DNA of 6,868 bases from positions 1 to 6,868 of the forward strand of contig DAIDKJ010000069.1 in the NCBI GenBank assembly GCA_027450105.1, in the 5' to 3' direction. A program made the position numbers and the translations under genes. The DNA comes from Ferrovum sp. (GTDB lineage: Bacteria; Pseudomonadota; Gammaproteobacteria; Burkholderiales; Ferrovaceae). The notes under the pieces were generated by a model. That model made no database searches. It had not been told where the DNA came from and saw nothing but the letters and a program-made list of their open reading frames with translations. Below are positions 1 to 6,220 of this stretch, one piece after another. Position 1 is the first letter of the stretch. Each line of letters begins with the position of its first letter.

Positions 1-61
1 CTTCCCGGCGCTGCCCGGCCTGTCCCTTCGCTCTCGCCCACAGCGTGCGCAGTTTGCCCAT
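1..61 (-). CDS. N-terminal start of an unidentified gene running out of the window (possible ABC-type permease)
   Basis: An ATG at 61 (minus strand) opens a frame that stays open to the left edge and encodes about 20 residues, beginning MGKLRTLWARAKGQ and very basic. A Shine-Dalgarno-like AGGGG at 69-73 lies 7 nt upstream, and the stop of the padR-like tail is only 4 nt upstream, so the two were probably co-transcribed. Genes placed this way after PadR regulators are often MacB-like ABC permeases with a basic, Trp/Arg-rich N-terminus (permease prefix type), and the visible residues fit. Twenty residues cannot prove the family. The start and frame are seen directly; the product is inference. 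Confidence 0.4.
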   Translation of the reverse strand, partial: MGKLRTLWARAKGQAGQRRE

Positions 62-65
62 TGCG

Positions 66-212
66 TTACCCCTGTCTTTCGAGCTTCAGCACGCGCTCCA
101 TCACACCTGCCACGCGCTCCCAGTTCTCCGCTTCGCGTTCCAGCTGTTTTGCTTGGCTTTTGTTTTGTGACAGGTTTTCCTGAAGGATCAGAGTGTTGAT
201 GAATGCTATTTT
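66..212 (-). pseudogene. C-terminal remnant of a PadR-like transcriptional regulator
   Basis: A minus-strand frame is open from just inside a TGA at 213-215 to a TAA at 66-68. It contains no ATG before the internal one at 99-101, and no plausible GTG near its beginning. The last ~35 residues, including AKQLEREAENWERVAGVMERVL, resemble the C-terminal helix that ends many PadR-family repressors (an 'AGRKQLE-x-E-x-x-x-W-x-R' pattern). The residues before it (LSQNKSQ) look like a degraded form of the usual 'LTxxGRKQ'. The winged-helix DNA-binding domain, which should lie upstream, is missing, and the frame runs into the 5' end of glcE. It therefore looks like a broken gene whose 5' part was lost by recombination roughly between 165 and 195. 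The family match is from memory and not decisive; an unrelated coiled-coil protein is the alternative. Confidence 0.4.
182..187 (+). promoter_or_regulatory. Ribosome binding site of glcE
   Basis: GAAGGA is the only purine-rich Shine-Dalgarno candidate ahead of glcE. It lies 5 nt before a GTG (193), 8 nt before a TTG (196) and 11 nt before an ATG (199), three consecutive in-frame start candidates. Spacing favours GTG or TTG, and codon preference favours ATG. The start is therefore uncertain by two codons. Confidence 0.5.
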
Positions 213-1248
213 TCAGTCGTTGCAGGATCAGATTCGTTCTGCCCATGCGCTCCAGTTGCCCTTGCGCATCGGTGGGGGAGGGAGCAAGCATTTCTGGGTT
301 CGCCCGCAGGGTTCTCAAGTGCTGGATATGCGCCTGTATACCGGCGTGGTGGATTATCAACCCAGCGAACTGGTGTTGACGGTACGGGCCGGGACCAGCT
401 TGTCGGACATCGAGCATTTGCTGGACCAACAGGGGCAGATGCTGGGATTTGAACCGCCCCATTTTGGGCCGGACGCAACCATTGGGGGTACCCTGGCCTG
501 TGGCTTGTCGGGACCGCGCCGGGCCAGTGTGGGCTCGGCACGGGACTTTGTCCTGGGGGTGCGCATTCTGGATGGATTGGGGCGGGATCTGTCCTTTGGG
601 GGACGGGTGATCAAGAATGTGGCCGGGTTCGATGTTTCCCGTCTCATGGTGGGGGCCTGGGGGACTCTTGGCGCGTTGATGGAAGTATCCCTCAAGGTGC
701 TTCCCAAGCCCCCTTTCGAGACCACCCTGGAATGGTCCATGACGGAACTGGAAGCCTTGGAATCCATGAATCAATGGGCCGGGCAACCCTTGCCCCTTTC
801 CGCCACCAGCTATCAGAATGGCCGCTTGCGAGTTCGTTTGTCTGGTGCTGAGGTGGCCGTGCGCGCTGCCATGCGCCATCTGGGGGGGGAAGAGATTCCG
901 GAGGGACAAGCCTGGTGGCTGCAGGTACGGGAACAGCGCGCTGCCGGGTTTACCACGCAGCGTCCCTTATGGCGCTTGAGCGTGCGCAGCAATGCGCCCC
1001 CGCTGGGGTTTTCTGGAGCCGTTTTGACGGAGTGGGGGGGAAGCCTGCGCTGGATTGCCTCGGACCATGCCCCCGCACAATTGCAACGGGCCGCTCAAGA
1101 GGCAGGCGGTCATGCCTTGTTGTTTCGCGGGGGCGATCCGTTTCGCCCCTTGGGACATCCCCTGGATCCGGTGCTCATGAACATTAATAAAAACATCAAA
1201 CAAGTCTTTGATCCAAAGAATATATTAAACCAGGGTCTGGGGGTTTGA
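199..1248 (+). CDS. glcE: Glycolate oxidase FAD-binding subunit GlcE
   Basis: GlcE is the second flavin-binding subunit of the membrane-associated glycolate oxidase (GlcDEF), which oxidises glycolate to glyoxylate and passes electrons to the respiratory chain. The protein is about 349 residues, the usual GlcE length. It shows the PCMH-type FAD-binding fold: an N-terminal 'LRIGGGGSKHFW' (22-33), the segment 'ATIGGTLACGLSGPRRASVG' (93-112), and 'KNVAGFDVSRLMVGAWGTLG' (139-158), typical flavin-contact stretches of GlcD/GlcE relatives. It ends with 'KQVFDPKNILNQG', the standard C-terminal motif of this family. The ATG at 199 is chosen here; GTG at 193 in the same frame is possible. glcF follows 35 nt after the stop, so the two form an operon. 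glcD is not found upstream, which is unusual. No convincing promoter was seen in 1-182. Family assignment is secure; pathway use in an autotroph's glycolate salvage is inference. Confidence 0.93.
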   Translation: MNAIFQSLQDQIRSAHALQLPLRIGGGGSKHFWVRPQGSQVLDMRLYTGVVDYQPSELVLTVRAGTSLSDIEHLLDQQGQMLGFEPPHFGPDATIGGTLACGLSGPRRASVGSARDFVLGVRILDGLGRDLSFGGRVIKNVAGFDVSRLMVGAWGTLGALMEVSLKVLPKPPFETTLEWSMTELEALESMNQWAGQPLPLSATSYQNGRLRVRLSGAEVAVRAAMRHLGGEEIPEGQAWWLQVREQRAAGFTTQRPLWRLSVRSNAPPLGFSGAVLTEWGGSLRWIASDHAPAQLQRAAQEAGGHALLFRGGDPFRPLGHPLDPVLMNINKNIKQVFDPKNILNQGLGV

Positions 1249-1283
1249 AGCCATGTACCCATTCATGAAGCGTATAACCATCC

Positions 1284-2549
1284 ATGTTTGCTGAACTGAC
1301 TCCCGAATTTTTGGCAACCCCAGAGGGTGCCGAGGCACAAGCCATTTTGCGCGCTTGCGTCCATTGTGGCTTTTGTCTGGCCACCTGTCCCACGTATCAA
1401 CTGCTGGGCGACGAGTTGGACAGTCCACGGGGGCGCATTTATCTGATGAAGGGCATGTTTGAAGGCCAGCCCGTATCAGGCCTGACCCAGCATCACCTGG
1501 ATCGTTGTTTAACCTGTCGTGCTTGTGAAACCACGTGCCCCTCCGGGGTACAGTACGGAAAGCTGGTGGACATTGGGCGCCATTATCTGGAGCAACGCCA
1601 GCCCCGCACCACACAGGATCACTTCAAGCGCACGGCTCTAAAAACCGTGTTGACCACTCCCTGGCTATTCAAACCTCTTCTGGCCGCAGGGCGCCTGGTG
1701 CGGTCGCTGTTACCCGAGCCCTTGCGCAACAAAGTGCCCGTGCGCCAATCCGCCGGTTTGCGTCCTGTGTCCCAGCATTCACGGCGTATGCTGTTGTTGG
1801 AGGGTTGTGTGCAGCCGGATCTGGCGCCCAATATCAATGCGGCCACTGCCCGGGTGTTGGACCGTTTGGGCATTACGCTCCTTTCTGTTCCCAAGGCGGG
1901 ATGTTGCGGGGCGCTGGCGCATCATCTGTCTGACGAGTCCGCGGCTCGCATGGCCATGAAACGCAATATCGATGCCTGGTGGCCACACGTGACCCAGGGG
2001 GTGGAGGCTATCGTCATGACGGCCAGCGGCTGTGGGGCCCAGGTCAAGGACTATGGGTACCAGTTGCGCCATGATCCGCTCTACGCTGAGCGGGCCAAGC
2101 AGATTTCAGCCTTGACCCGAGACCTATCCGAAGTCCTGCTCAAGGAACTGGAGGGGACGCCAGAGGAACGTCGTTTGTCGCTGCAAAGTCTGGGATTGCG
2201 CACTGCCACCAGTGCTGCGCGGATTGCTTTTCACGCGCCCTGTACCCTGCAACATGGACAGAAGCTCAAGGGCGTAGTGGAGCAACTGTTGACAGCGGCC
2301 GGGGCGCAATTGACACCAGTACCCGATGCACATCTTTGCTGTGGTTCTGCGGGAACTTACTCCTTGTTGCAACCCGAACTCTCCAAAAGGCTTCAGGTCA
2401 ACAAGCTCAAAGCCTTGACGAGCGGCCATCCCGAACTGATCCTGACCGCCAACATCGGGTGTTTAACACATCTGGCAGCCGGTTCTTCCACGCCGGTGCG
2501 CCACTGGGTGGAGTGGCTGGATACCTGTCTGGCTCCTCAGGGGATGTAA
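1284..2549 (+). CDS. glcF: Glycolate oxidase iron-sulfur subunit GlcF
   Basis: GlcF is the iron-sulfur subunit that moves electrons from the GlcD/GlcE flavins toward the quinone pool. The 421-residue protein (family usually about 400-420) has two ferredoxin-type 4Fe-4S motifs near the N-terminus: CVHCGFCLATCP with Cys 25, 28, 31 and 35, and CLTCRACETTCP with Cys 75, 78, 81 and 85. Two cysteine-rich CCG domains follow, with Cys175, CCG at 207-209 and Cys250, then Cys320, CCG at 352-354 and Cys393. This is the Hdr-like/GlcF arrangement and no expected cysteine is missing. The start at ATG 1284 is forced, because an in-frame TAA lies at 1275-1277. The ribosome binding site is weak, which suggests translation linked to upstream glcE. 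The gene ends 16 nt before the stop of the convergent lysR-family gene. Identification is firm. Confidence 0.95.
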   Translation: MFAELTPEFLATPEGAEAQAILRACVHCGFCLATCPTYQLLGDELDSPRGRIYLMKGMFEGQPVSGLTQHHLDRCLTCRACETTCPSGVQYGKLVDIGRHYLEQRQPRTTQDHFKRTALKTVLTTPWLFKPLLAAGRLVRSLLPEPLRNKVPVRQSAGLRPVSQHSRRMLLLEGCVQPDLAPNINAATARVLDRLGITLLSVPKAGCCGALAHHLSDESAARMAMKRNIDAWWPHVTQGVEAIVMTASGCGAQVKDYGYQLRHDPLYAERAKQISALTRDLSEVLLKELEGTPEERRLSLQSLGLRTATSAARIAFHAPCTLQHGQKLKGVVEQLLTAAGAQLTPVPDAHLCCGSAGTYSLLQPELSKRLQVNKLKALTSGHPELILTANIGCLTHLAAGSSTPVRHWVEWLDTCLAPQGM

Positions 2550-2565
2550 GCCGGCTATGAAGGGT

Positions 2566-3474
2566 TCATTCAGGCGGGGCAGTCGGGGAGGTGGCCAGAC
2601 GTGCGGCCAAAAAGTCGATCAGAACCCGAATGCGGTGTGGAATCAGACGATTGCTGGGCAATACCACATACACACCCAGGGGTGCAGCAGGAAATTCCGT
2701 CAAAATCTCCACTAGTTTGCCCTCCGCTATCCAGGATGCGGCAGTAAAGATGGGCTCGTGGGCAATCCCCATGCCGGCAGCAGCAGCACGCAGTAACATG
2801 ACACCATTATTGGCACGCAGGTGCGACCGGATGGGAAAGGGGGTGAGCTTTCCTTGCTCCATCAGCTCCCAATGCTGAGGAGAAGTTCTGGAAGCGGTGT
2901 ATCCCAGACAGGCATGATGAATCAGTTCGCGGGGGTGTTGAGGCGTGCCATGACGAGCCAGATAGCCGGGGGCGGCCAACACCAGCATGCGGCTGACGGC
3001 TAATCGGCGTGCCACCACTTCCGGTGCCAGACGGGGGGTGATGCGCACGGCCAGGTCGATGCCTTCCTGGATCAGATCGGAAAACTGATCGGAAAACTGG
3101 AGATCCAGTTCTACTTCGGGGTATGTGGTGCTGAATTCCAGCAGGGGACCAGACAAATGTTCCAGACTGTAGTGCAGCGGCAGGCTTAGTCGGATGAATC
3201 CCTTGAGGACTTGTTGTTTATCCGCCAGACCGGATTCGGCTTCATCCACCAGGTTGAGAATGACCCGGCAGCGCTCAAGATAGAGGGCTCCGCTGGAGGT
3301 AAGAGACAGACTGCGCGTACTGCGTGCCAGCAGGCGCGTTCCCAGTCGTGTTTCTAGCGCCGCTACCTGACGGGTGACGACAGAGCGCGCCACTCCCATT
3401 TGCTGGGCCACCGCAGAAAAACTGCCCAGCTCGGACACCCGGACAAACAGCCGCATCGCCTGTAAGGAGTCCAT
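2566..3474 (-). CDS. LysR-family transcriptional regulator
   Basis: This is a cytoplasmic DNA-binding regulator of 302 residues, the standard LysR length. Residues 1-60 hold the winged helix-turn-helix: the pattern 'F-V-x-V-x-E-L-G-S-F-S-A-V-A' (10-23), then 'VARSVVTRQVAALETRLG' (28-45), and 'LLARSTRSLSLTSSG' (48-62) are textbook LysR. Residues from about 90 to 295 form the periplasmic-binding-protein-like effector domain, with 'PEVELDLQFSDQFSDLIQEG' and 'DLAVRI' typical of the CrgA/AaeR-like subgroup. The effector cannot be read from sequence. The gene begins 36 nt after the DUF1641-like gene on the same strand, with a poor ribosome binding site and no clear promoter or terminator between. 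It may be the last gene of the sulfur operon, or may govern it. It converges on glcF, so control of glcEF is less likely. Family sure, target unknown. Confidence 0.93.
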   Translation of the reverse strand: MDSLQAMRLFVRVSELGSFSAVAQQMGVARSVVTRQVAALETRLGTRLLARSTRSLSLTSSGALYLERCRVILNLVDEAESGLADKQQVLKGFIRLSLPLHYSLEHLSGPLLEFSTTYPEVELDLQFSDQFSDLIQEGIDLAVRITPRLAPEVVARRLAVSRMLVLAAPGYLARHGTPQHPRELIHHACLGYTASRTSPQHWELMEQGKLTPFPIRSHLRANNGVMLLRAAAAGMGIAHEPIFTAASWIAEGKLVEILTEFPAAPLGVYVVLPSNRLIPHRIRVLIDFLAARLATSPTAPPE

Positions 3475-3510
3475 GCCACGCGCGCCAGATGAAGCTCGTG
3501 AAAAGACAGG

Positions 3511-4128
3511 TTAAGCGTGTTTGGTGCCACAATGTTCTTGCATTTGCTGGCTCAGATGCACCAAAAACTGCAAGGAATGAATCGTGTCTGCATCCGTCAA
3601 GGTGTGCCACAGGCTACCCAAGCCGCCCGTTGCGGGCGTTTCCCGACTTTTGCGGGCCGCAGATTCAAAACAGGACAATAGGTTGGCCATCATGTCCAGG
3701 CGATCGAGCAAGGCGGGTAGGGTATTGGCAATTTTTTCCAGGGCGCCAGTGGATTGCATGCGCTCCAGCATTTCTACCAGGCGACCAGCACCTCCCCGGT
3801 TGAGGCGATCCATCAGGGATAAGCCTTCCCCCACGGTTTCTGCCAGTCGGCCCACCATTTCATCCGTCAGCGCATCCTGGGCCGAGTGGTACACCCGGGC
3901 TAATTGGGCCAGGCGTTCCAGATCGCCGTTGTTGATCATCTCGGCCAAGGTGGGAATGGCCCGGGCCAAGCCTGCGCGCCCGGCCTTGTCCACCAGATCC
4001 AGGGCTTCGGCCGCCGAACCGGCCAAACGCCCTACCATTTCATCGCTCAATGAATCGCGCGCGGCGCACACCAGGCGCTCCAACTCCAGAGATTCCAGGG
4101 GGGCGGTGGTATTGGTTTCAGCATTCAT
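3511..4128 (-). CDS. DUF1641-like helical protein next to sulfide:quinone oxidoreductase
   Basis: A 205-residue, almost entirely helical protein with no signal peptide or membrane segment, so probably cytoplasmic. The C-terminal part 'GSLWHTLTDADTIHSLQFLV' (171-190) resembles the DUF1641 signature of the 'LL-x-x-L-x-D-P-x-V-Q-x-x-L-x-F-L' kind. DUF1641 proteins are commonly encoded beside SQR-like flavoproteins and formate dehydrogenases and have no settled function. The body contains two copies of a ~54-residue unit: residues 24-77 and 84-137, offset by exactly 60, each starting with L(S/T)DEMVGRLA. Cysteines at 21, 153 and 200 show no metal motif. ATG 4128 is preferred over the in-frame TTG at 4134 because GGAGGG at 4136-4141 lies 7 nt from the ATG but 1 nt from the TTG. 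The gap to the sqr stop is 15 nt, so they are clearly one operon. A role as an accessory or anchoring partner of SQR is inference. Confidence 0.75.
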   Translation of the reverse strand: MNAETNTTAPLESLELERLVCAARDSLSDEMVGRLAGSAAEALDLVDKAGRAGLARAIPTLAEMINNGDLERLAQLARVYHSAQDALTDEMVGRLAETVGEGLSLMDRLNRGGAGRLVEMLERMQSTGALEKIANTLPALLDRLDMMANLLSCFESAARKSRETPATGGLGSLWHTLTDADTIHSLQFLVHLSQQMQEHCGTKHA

Positions 4129-4135
4129 GCGCAAG

Positions 4136-4141
4136 CCCTCC
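4136..4141 (-). promoter_or_regulatory. Ribosome binding site of the DUF1641-like gene, deciding its start
   Basis: GGAGGG on the minus strand sits 7 nt before ATG 4128 and only 1 nt before the alternative TTG 4134. This supports initiation at the ATG. It lies in the 15-nt gap after the sqr stop codon. Confidence 0.7.
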
Positions 4142-4143
4142 GG

Positions 4144-5277
4144 TTATAAAAGGCCACGGGCCGAAACCCAGTAGAGTTTGTTGTAAGCCATCTTGAACCA
4201 ATGCACGGCTTTGGTGGGTGCCTTGGGGTCGGGTGGGGTTTGGTAATTGAACATGGCATAGGTGGCTCGGTCCTTACCGGCTTCGATGAAACAGAATACC
4301 TTCCCATCATATTCGCGCACGGGTACACCCATCTTGACGATGGCGGCAATGTTCTCGCCCAGGGTGTCGGCCTCAAAATGCGCTGTGGAGCCAGCTTTGC
4401 TGATGGGAATGTTGGTTGTGTCCCCGCATACGTACACGTTGTCGTACCCCTCCAGCGTGAGTTTGGTGCGATGGGTGGGAAGCCAGCCATTTTGCCCCAG
4501 TTTGTTTTTTTCCAGAACCTCCATCCCCTTGTGGGCTGGAATCGAGATGAGCAGATCGTAAGGAATGTCCACGCCTTCCTCACTGCGCACCACCTGGTTG
4601 GCTCCGTCTACCTCTTTGAGGTTGAAAAAGGTGTCGTAGGTGATTCCCAGACGGTCCATCTCGGGAGCTGCCCATTTAGCCACGTTTTCCAGGCTATGCA
4701 CCCGGTTGATAGGGTAGGTGTAATGCAGTTGAACCTTGTCGGAGAGCCCGCGGTCCCTGAAATAATCATGCAGCATGAAGATGATTTCCAACGGCGCCAT
4801 GGGGCATTTATGCGGAACTCCCACGGTCACCACCACCTTGCCGCCCGTAAAGGACTGCAGGCGCTTGAACATTTTGAGGGCACTGGCTTCGGTATAGAAG
4901 GTTTCAGAATATTCGCTTAAACCGGGAATGCCTTCCGGATACATGCGTGACCCGGTGGCAATGACCAGGATGTCATAACCAAAGGTTTTGCCGCTTTGGG
5001 TAATGACGCGGCGATGGTCCAGCTCGAAGTGTTCCACCGGATCCACATGAAACTGGATGCTGGGTTCCAGCAGGCTGGCTTGATCCCGGTACAGTTCGTC
5101 GGGGGTGGTACGACCCACGGCCAGATAGAGCAGCCCCGGCTGATACATGTGCTTGTCCGAGGCGGAGAGCATGGTAATGTGCGCTTTGCCGGATTTCAGT
5201 TCCTGGGGGAGTCGCCGGGCCAGATTGTTGGCCAGAATGGTTCCTGCCATGCCCCCACCGATGATCAATATTTTCAT
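4144..5277 (-). CDS. sqr: Sulfide:quinone oxidoreductase-like FAD flavoprotein
   Basis: SQR oxidises sulfide to sulfane sulfur or polysulfide and reduces membrane quinone. This 377-residue protein has the N-terminal FAD ADP-binding motif 'ILIIGGGMAGT' (3-13), the second conserved 'YDILVIATGSR' (101-111), and the FAD-binding 'VYVCGDTTNIP' followed by 'SKAGSTAHFEA' (281-303) typical of SQR-like proteins of the two-dinucleotide-fold family. The cysteines are 158 (in 'PHKCPMAPLE'), 284 (in 'VCGD') and 329 (in 'VFCFIEAG'). Cys158 and Cys329 match the two redox cysteines kept in all SQR types; the third cysteine near residue 128 of Acidithiobacillus-type SQR is not present. The C-terminal helix 'WFKMAYNKLYWVS' could be the membrane-attaching amphipathic segment. 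The start is ATG 5277, with AAGGGGGAG at 5285-5293 spaced 7 nt. It lies between tusA and the DUF1641-like gene. SQR family is likely; the subtype is not settled, and an NDH-2-like activity is the alternative. Confidence 0.87.
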   Translation of the reverse strand: MKILIIGGGMAGTILANNLARRLPQELKSGKAHITMLSASDKHMYQPGLLYLAVGRTTPDELYRDQASLLEPSIQFHVDPVEHFELDHRRVITQSGKTFGYDILVIATGSRMYPEGIPGLSEYSETFYTEASALKMFKRLQSFTGGKVVVTVGVPHKCPMAPLEIIFMLHDYFRDRGLSDKVQLHYTYPINRVHSLENVAKWAAPEMDRLGITYDTFFNLKEVDGANQVVRSEEGVDIPYDLLISIPAHKGMEVLEKNKLGQNGWLPTHRTKLTLEGYDNVYVCGDTTNIPISKAGSTAHFEADTLGENIAAIVKMGVPVREYDGKVFCFIEAGKDRATYAMFNYQTPPDPKAPTKAVHWFKMAYNKLYWVSARGLL

Positions 5278-5309
5278 GACGACGCTCCCCCTTGGTGTAT
5301 TGGTTTTTG

Positions 5310-5337
5310 TGAACCCCCATCTGAGTCTGCGGGTTCA
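5310..5337 (-). other. Short hairpin in the tusA-sqr spacer
   Basis: The arms TGAACCC and GGGTTCA (7 bp, perfect) enclose a 14-nt loop, in the 68-nt gap between the tusA stop and the sqr start. No T-run follows, so it is not an intrinsic terminator. It could mark mRNA processing or stability, or be chance. Only the sequence symmetry is seen. Confidence 0.3.
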
Positions 5338-5345
5338 ATGTGGAA

Positions 5346-5576
5346 CTATTTAGTCTTGCGTACCAGAATATGCCATACCCCATCTGATTCTGTTGTAGAC
5401 AGATAGGCGTGCCCTACTTTTTTGACCCATTCTGGAATGTCATTGGCGGAGCCTTTGTCCGTAGAAAGAACCTCCAACTCGTCCCCAACTTGAGAATTCT
5501 TTAGTGCCACGATCAACTCCATGAGCGGGCCCGGGCAAAAACTGCCTCGGCCATCCACGATTTTGCGTTCAGCCAT
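5346..5576 (-). CDS. tusA: TusA-family sulfurtransferase
   Basis: TusA proteins are small cytoplasmic sulfur carriers that hold a persulfide on one cysteine and hand it on in sulfur relay or dissimilatory sulfur oxidation. This protein has 76 residues, normal for the family. It contains the hallmark CPGP motif at 14-17 with the active Cys14 ('RGSFCPGPLMEL'), then 'LEVLSTDKGSANDIPEWVKK', the family's second half. It is of the type found beside dsrE and sqr genes in sulfur oxidisers rather than the tRNA-thiolation type, which is inferred from context. The start ATG 5576 has AAAGGGA at 5584-5590, 7 nt upstream. It lies 26 nt after the dsrE-family gene and 68 nt before sqr, same strand. Identification as TusA family is firm; the sulfur donor and acceptor here are inferred. 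Confidence 0.93.
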   Translation of the reverse strand: MAERKIVDGRGSFCPGPLMELIVALKNSQVGDELEVLSTDKGSANDIPEWVKKVGHAYLSTTESDGVWHILVRKTK

Positions 5577-5602
5577 GGTTCAATCCCTTTACCAAATTAG
5601 CG

Positions 5603-5989
5603 TTAAAACGTCCAAACCTGCCCCCCCCGAGCCTCATCCAAAAACTTGGTCAGCCCGGTGGCGGGCTGCAGCCATGGTTCCAGATGCTCCGCCTCCAAGG
5701 CCAACACGTCCATAGCCATGGAGCAAGGAAAAATTTTGGCGTCGCCCAATTCCACCGCTTGCTGAAACAACCCCTTGAAAGGGGGAATGTTTTTGGTGCC
5801 CATCAATTGCCCCATAGGGCCCTCGGGCACCGGTATCCTGGTGTCCCCCCGAGTGAAAAACCCTAACGCATTCATGGACAGAAACACGAGTACTTCCTGT
5901 CCACTCACAGCCCCCACCGAAGCCACCATGGCCGCCATTTGCAGGCGTTCTAGCGAATCGGAAACAACAACGACGCAGAGTTTGCTCAT
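5603..5989 (-). CDS. DsrE-family (DsrE3-like) sulfur carrier protein
   Basis: A 128-residue soluble protein of the DsrE/DsrF-like fold, thought to carry sulfane sulfur on a conserved cysteine and exchange it with TusA. The N-terminal part 'ERLQMAAMVASVGAVSGQEV' (14-33) and 'VFLSMNALGFF' (35-45) are typical of the DsrE3/peroxiredoxin-like group. The conserved cysteine is Cys89 in 'AKIFPCSMAMDVLALE'; Cys5 is a second, probably unconserved, cysteine. The C-terminus ends 'GGQVWTF'. There are no membrane segments. The start ATG 5989 is supported by AGGAGGAG at 5996-6003, 6 nt upstream, the strongest ribosome binding site in the window, which suggests high expression. It is first in the operon that continues into tusA 26 nt later. 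Assignment to the DsrE superfamily is strong; the exact subfamily is less so. Confidence 0.85.
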   Translation of the reverse strand: MSKLCVVVVSDSLERLQMAAMVASVGAVSGQEVLVFLSMNALGFFTRGDTRIPVPEGPMGQLMGTKNIPPFKGLFQQAVELGDAKIFPCSMAMDVLALEAEHLEPWLQPATGLTKFLDEARGGQVWTF

Positions 5990-5995
5990 GATACT

Positions 5996-6003
5996 CTCCT
6001 CCT
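5996..6003 (-). promoter_or_regulatory. Strong ribosome binding site of the dsrE-family gene
   Basis: AGGAGGAG on the minus strand, 6 nt before ATG 5989. It is near-perfectly complementary to the 16S anti-Shine-Dalgarno sequence and fixes the start of the first gene of the sulfur operon. Confidence 0.8.
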
Positions 6004-6107
6004 GAAAGGCTTGGCCACCGGTTGTGATTGGATGGGGGGCTACGTGGGATCAGCGTTCACGGAGCGATCAGGCAATCAGAAATGGGCTCTGGCCAATGGA
6101 TAGGGGG

Positions 6108-6136
6108 ATTTTGCATCGCTTTAGTGCCGCTTGCAA
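6108..6136 (-). promoter_or_regulatory. Candidate sigma70-type promoter of the sulfur operon
   Basis: On the minus strand, TTGCAA (6131-6136) and CAAAAT (6108-6113) are separated by 17 nt, each matching 4 of 6 consensus bases. They lie downstream of the cytochrome terminator and about 120 nt upstream of the dsrE-family start, the right place for an operon promoter. The match is weak and other sites in 6004-6150 are not excluded. Confidence 0.3.
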
Positions 6137-6151
6137 CTGGCAACAATAGCG

Positions 6152-6179
6152 AAAAAAATCCCTGCACAGGGCAGGGATT
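6152..6179 (-). terminator. Intrinsic terminator after the cytochrome c gene
   Basis: On the minus strand the 9-bp stem AATCCCTGC / GCAGGGATT with a 5-nt loop is followed by an uninterrupted T-run (positions 6158-6152), the classic rho-independent layout. It lies about 75 nt past the cytochrome stop, so most cytochrome transcripts should end here before the dsrE-tusA-sqr operon. Confidence 0.75.
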
Positions 6180-6220
6180 GAACGGCGGCCAGCCAATAAA
6201 GGCAGCGGCACGACCTTCAA

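Noticed and set aside
1..198. Possible GlcD C-terminus on the plus strand upstream of glcE
   Set aside because: Plus frames are open by chance here, but none shows GlcD C-terminal features; the minus-strand reading has a coherent coiled helix, a stop and a coupled start.
2557..2569. Small palindrome ATGAA-GGG-TTCAT between the convergent glcF and lysR-family stops, as a bidirectional terminator
   Set aside because: The stem is only 5 bp, AT-rich and overlaps the lysR stop codon; no T-run follows on either strand.
3584..4174. Plus-strand open frame (196 codons) opposite the DUF1641-like gene
   Set aside because: It is Ser/Arg/Pro/Ala-rich, as expected for the antisense of a helical GC-rich gene, while the minus-strand frame has operon spacing and a good ribosome binding site.
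4201..4920. Long plus-strand open frame (239 codons) opposite sqr
   Set aside because: It lies wholly antisense to a well-supported SQR gene, has no ribosome binding site of note, and its translation shows no recognisable domain.
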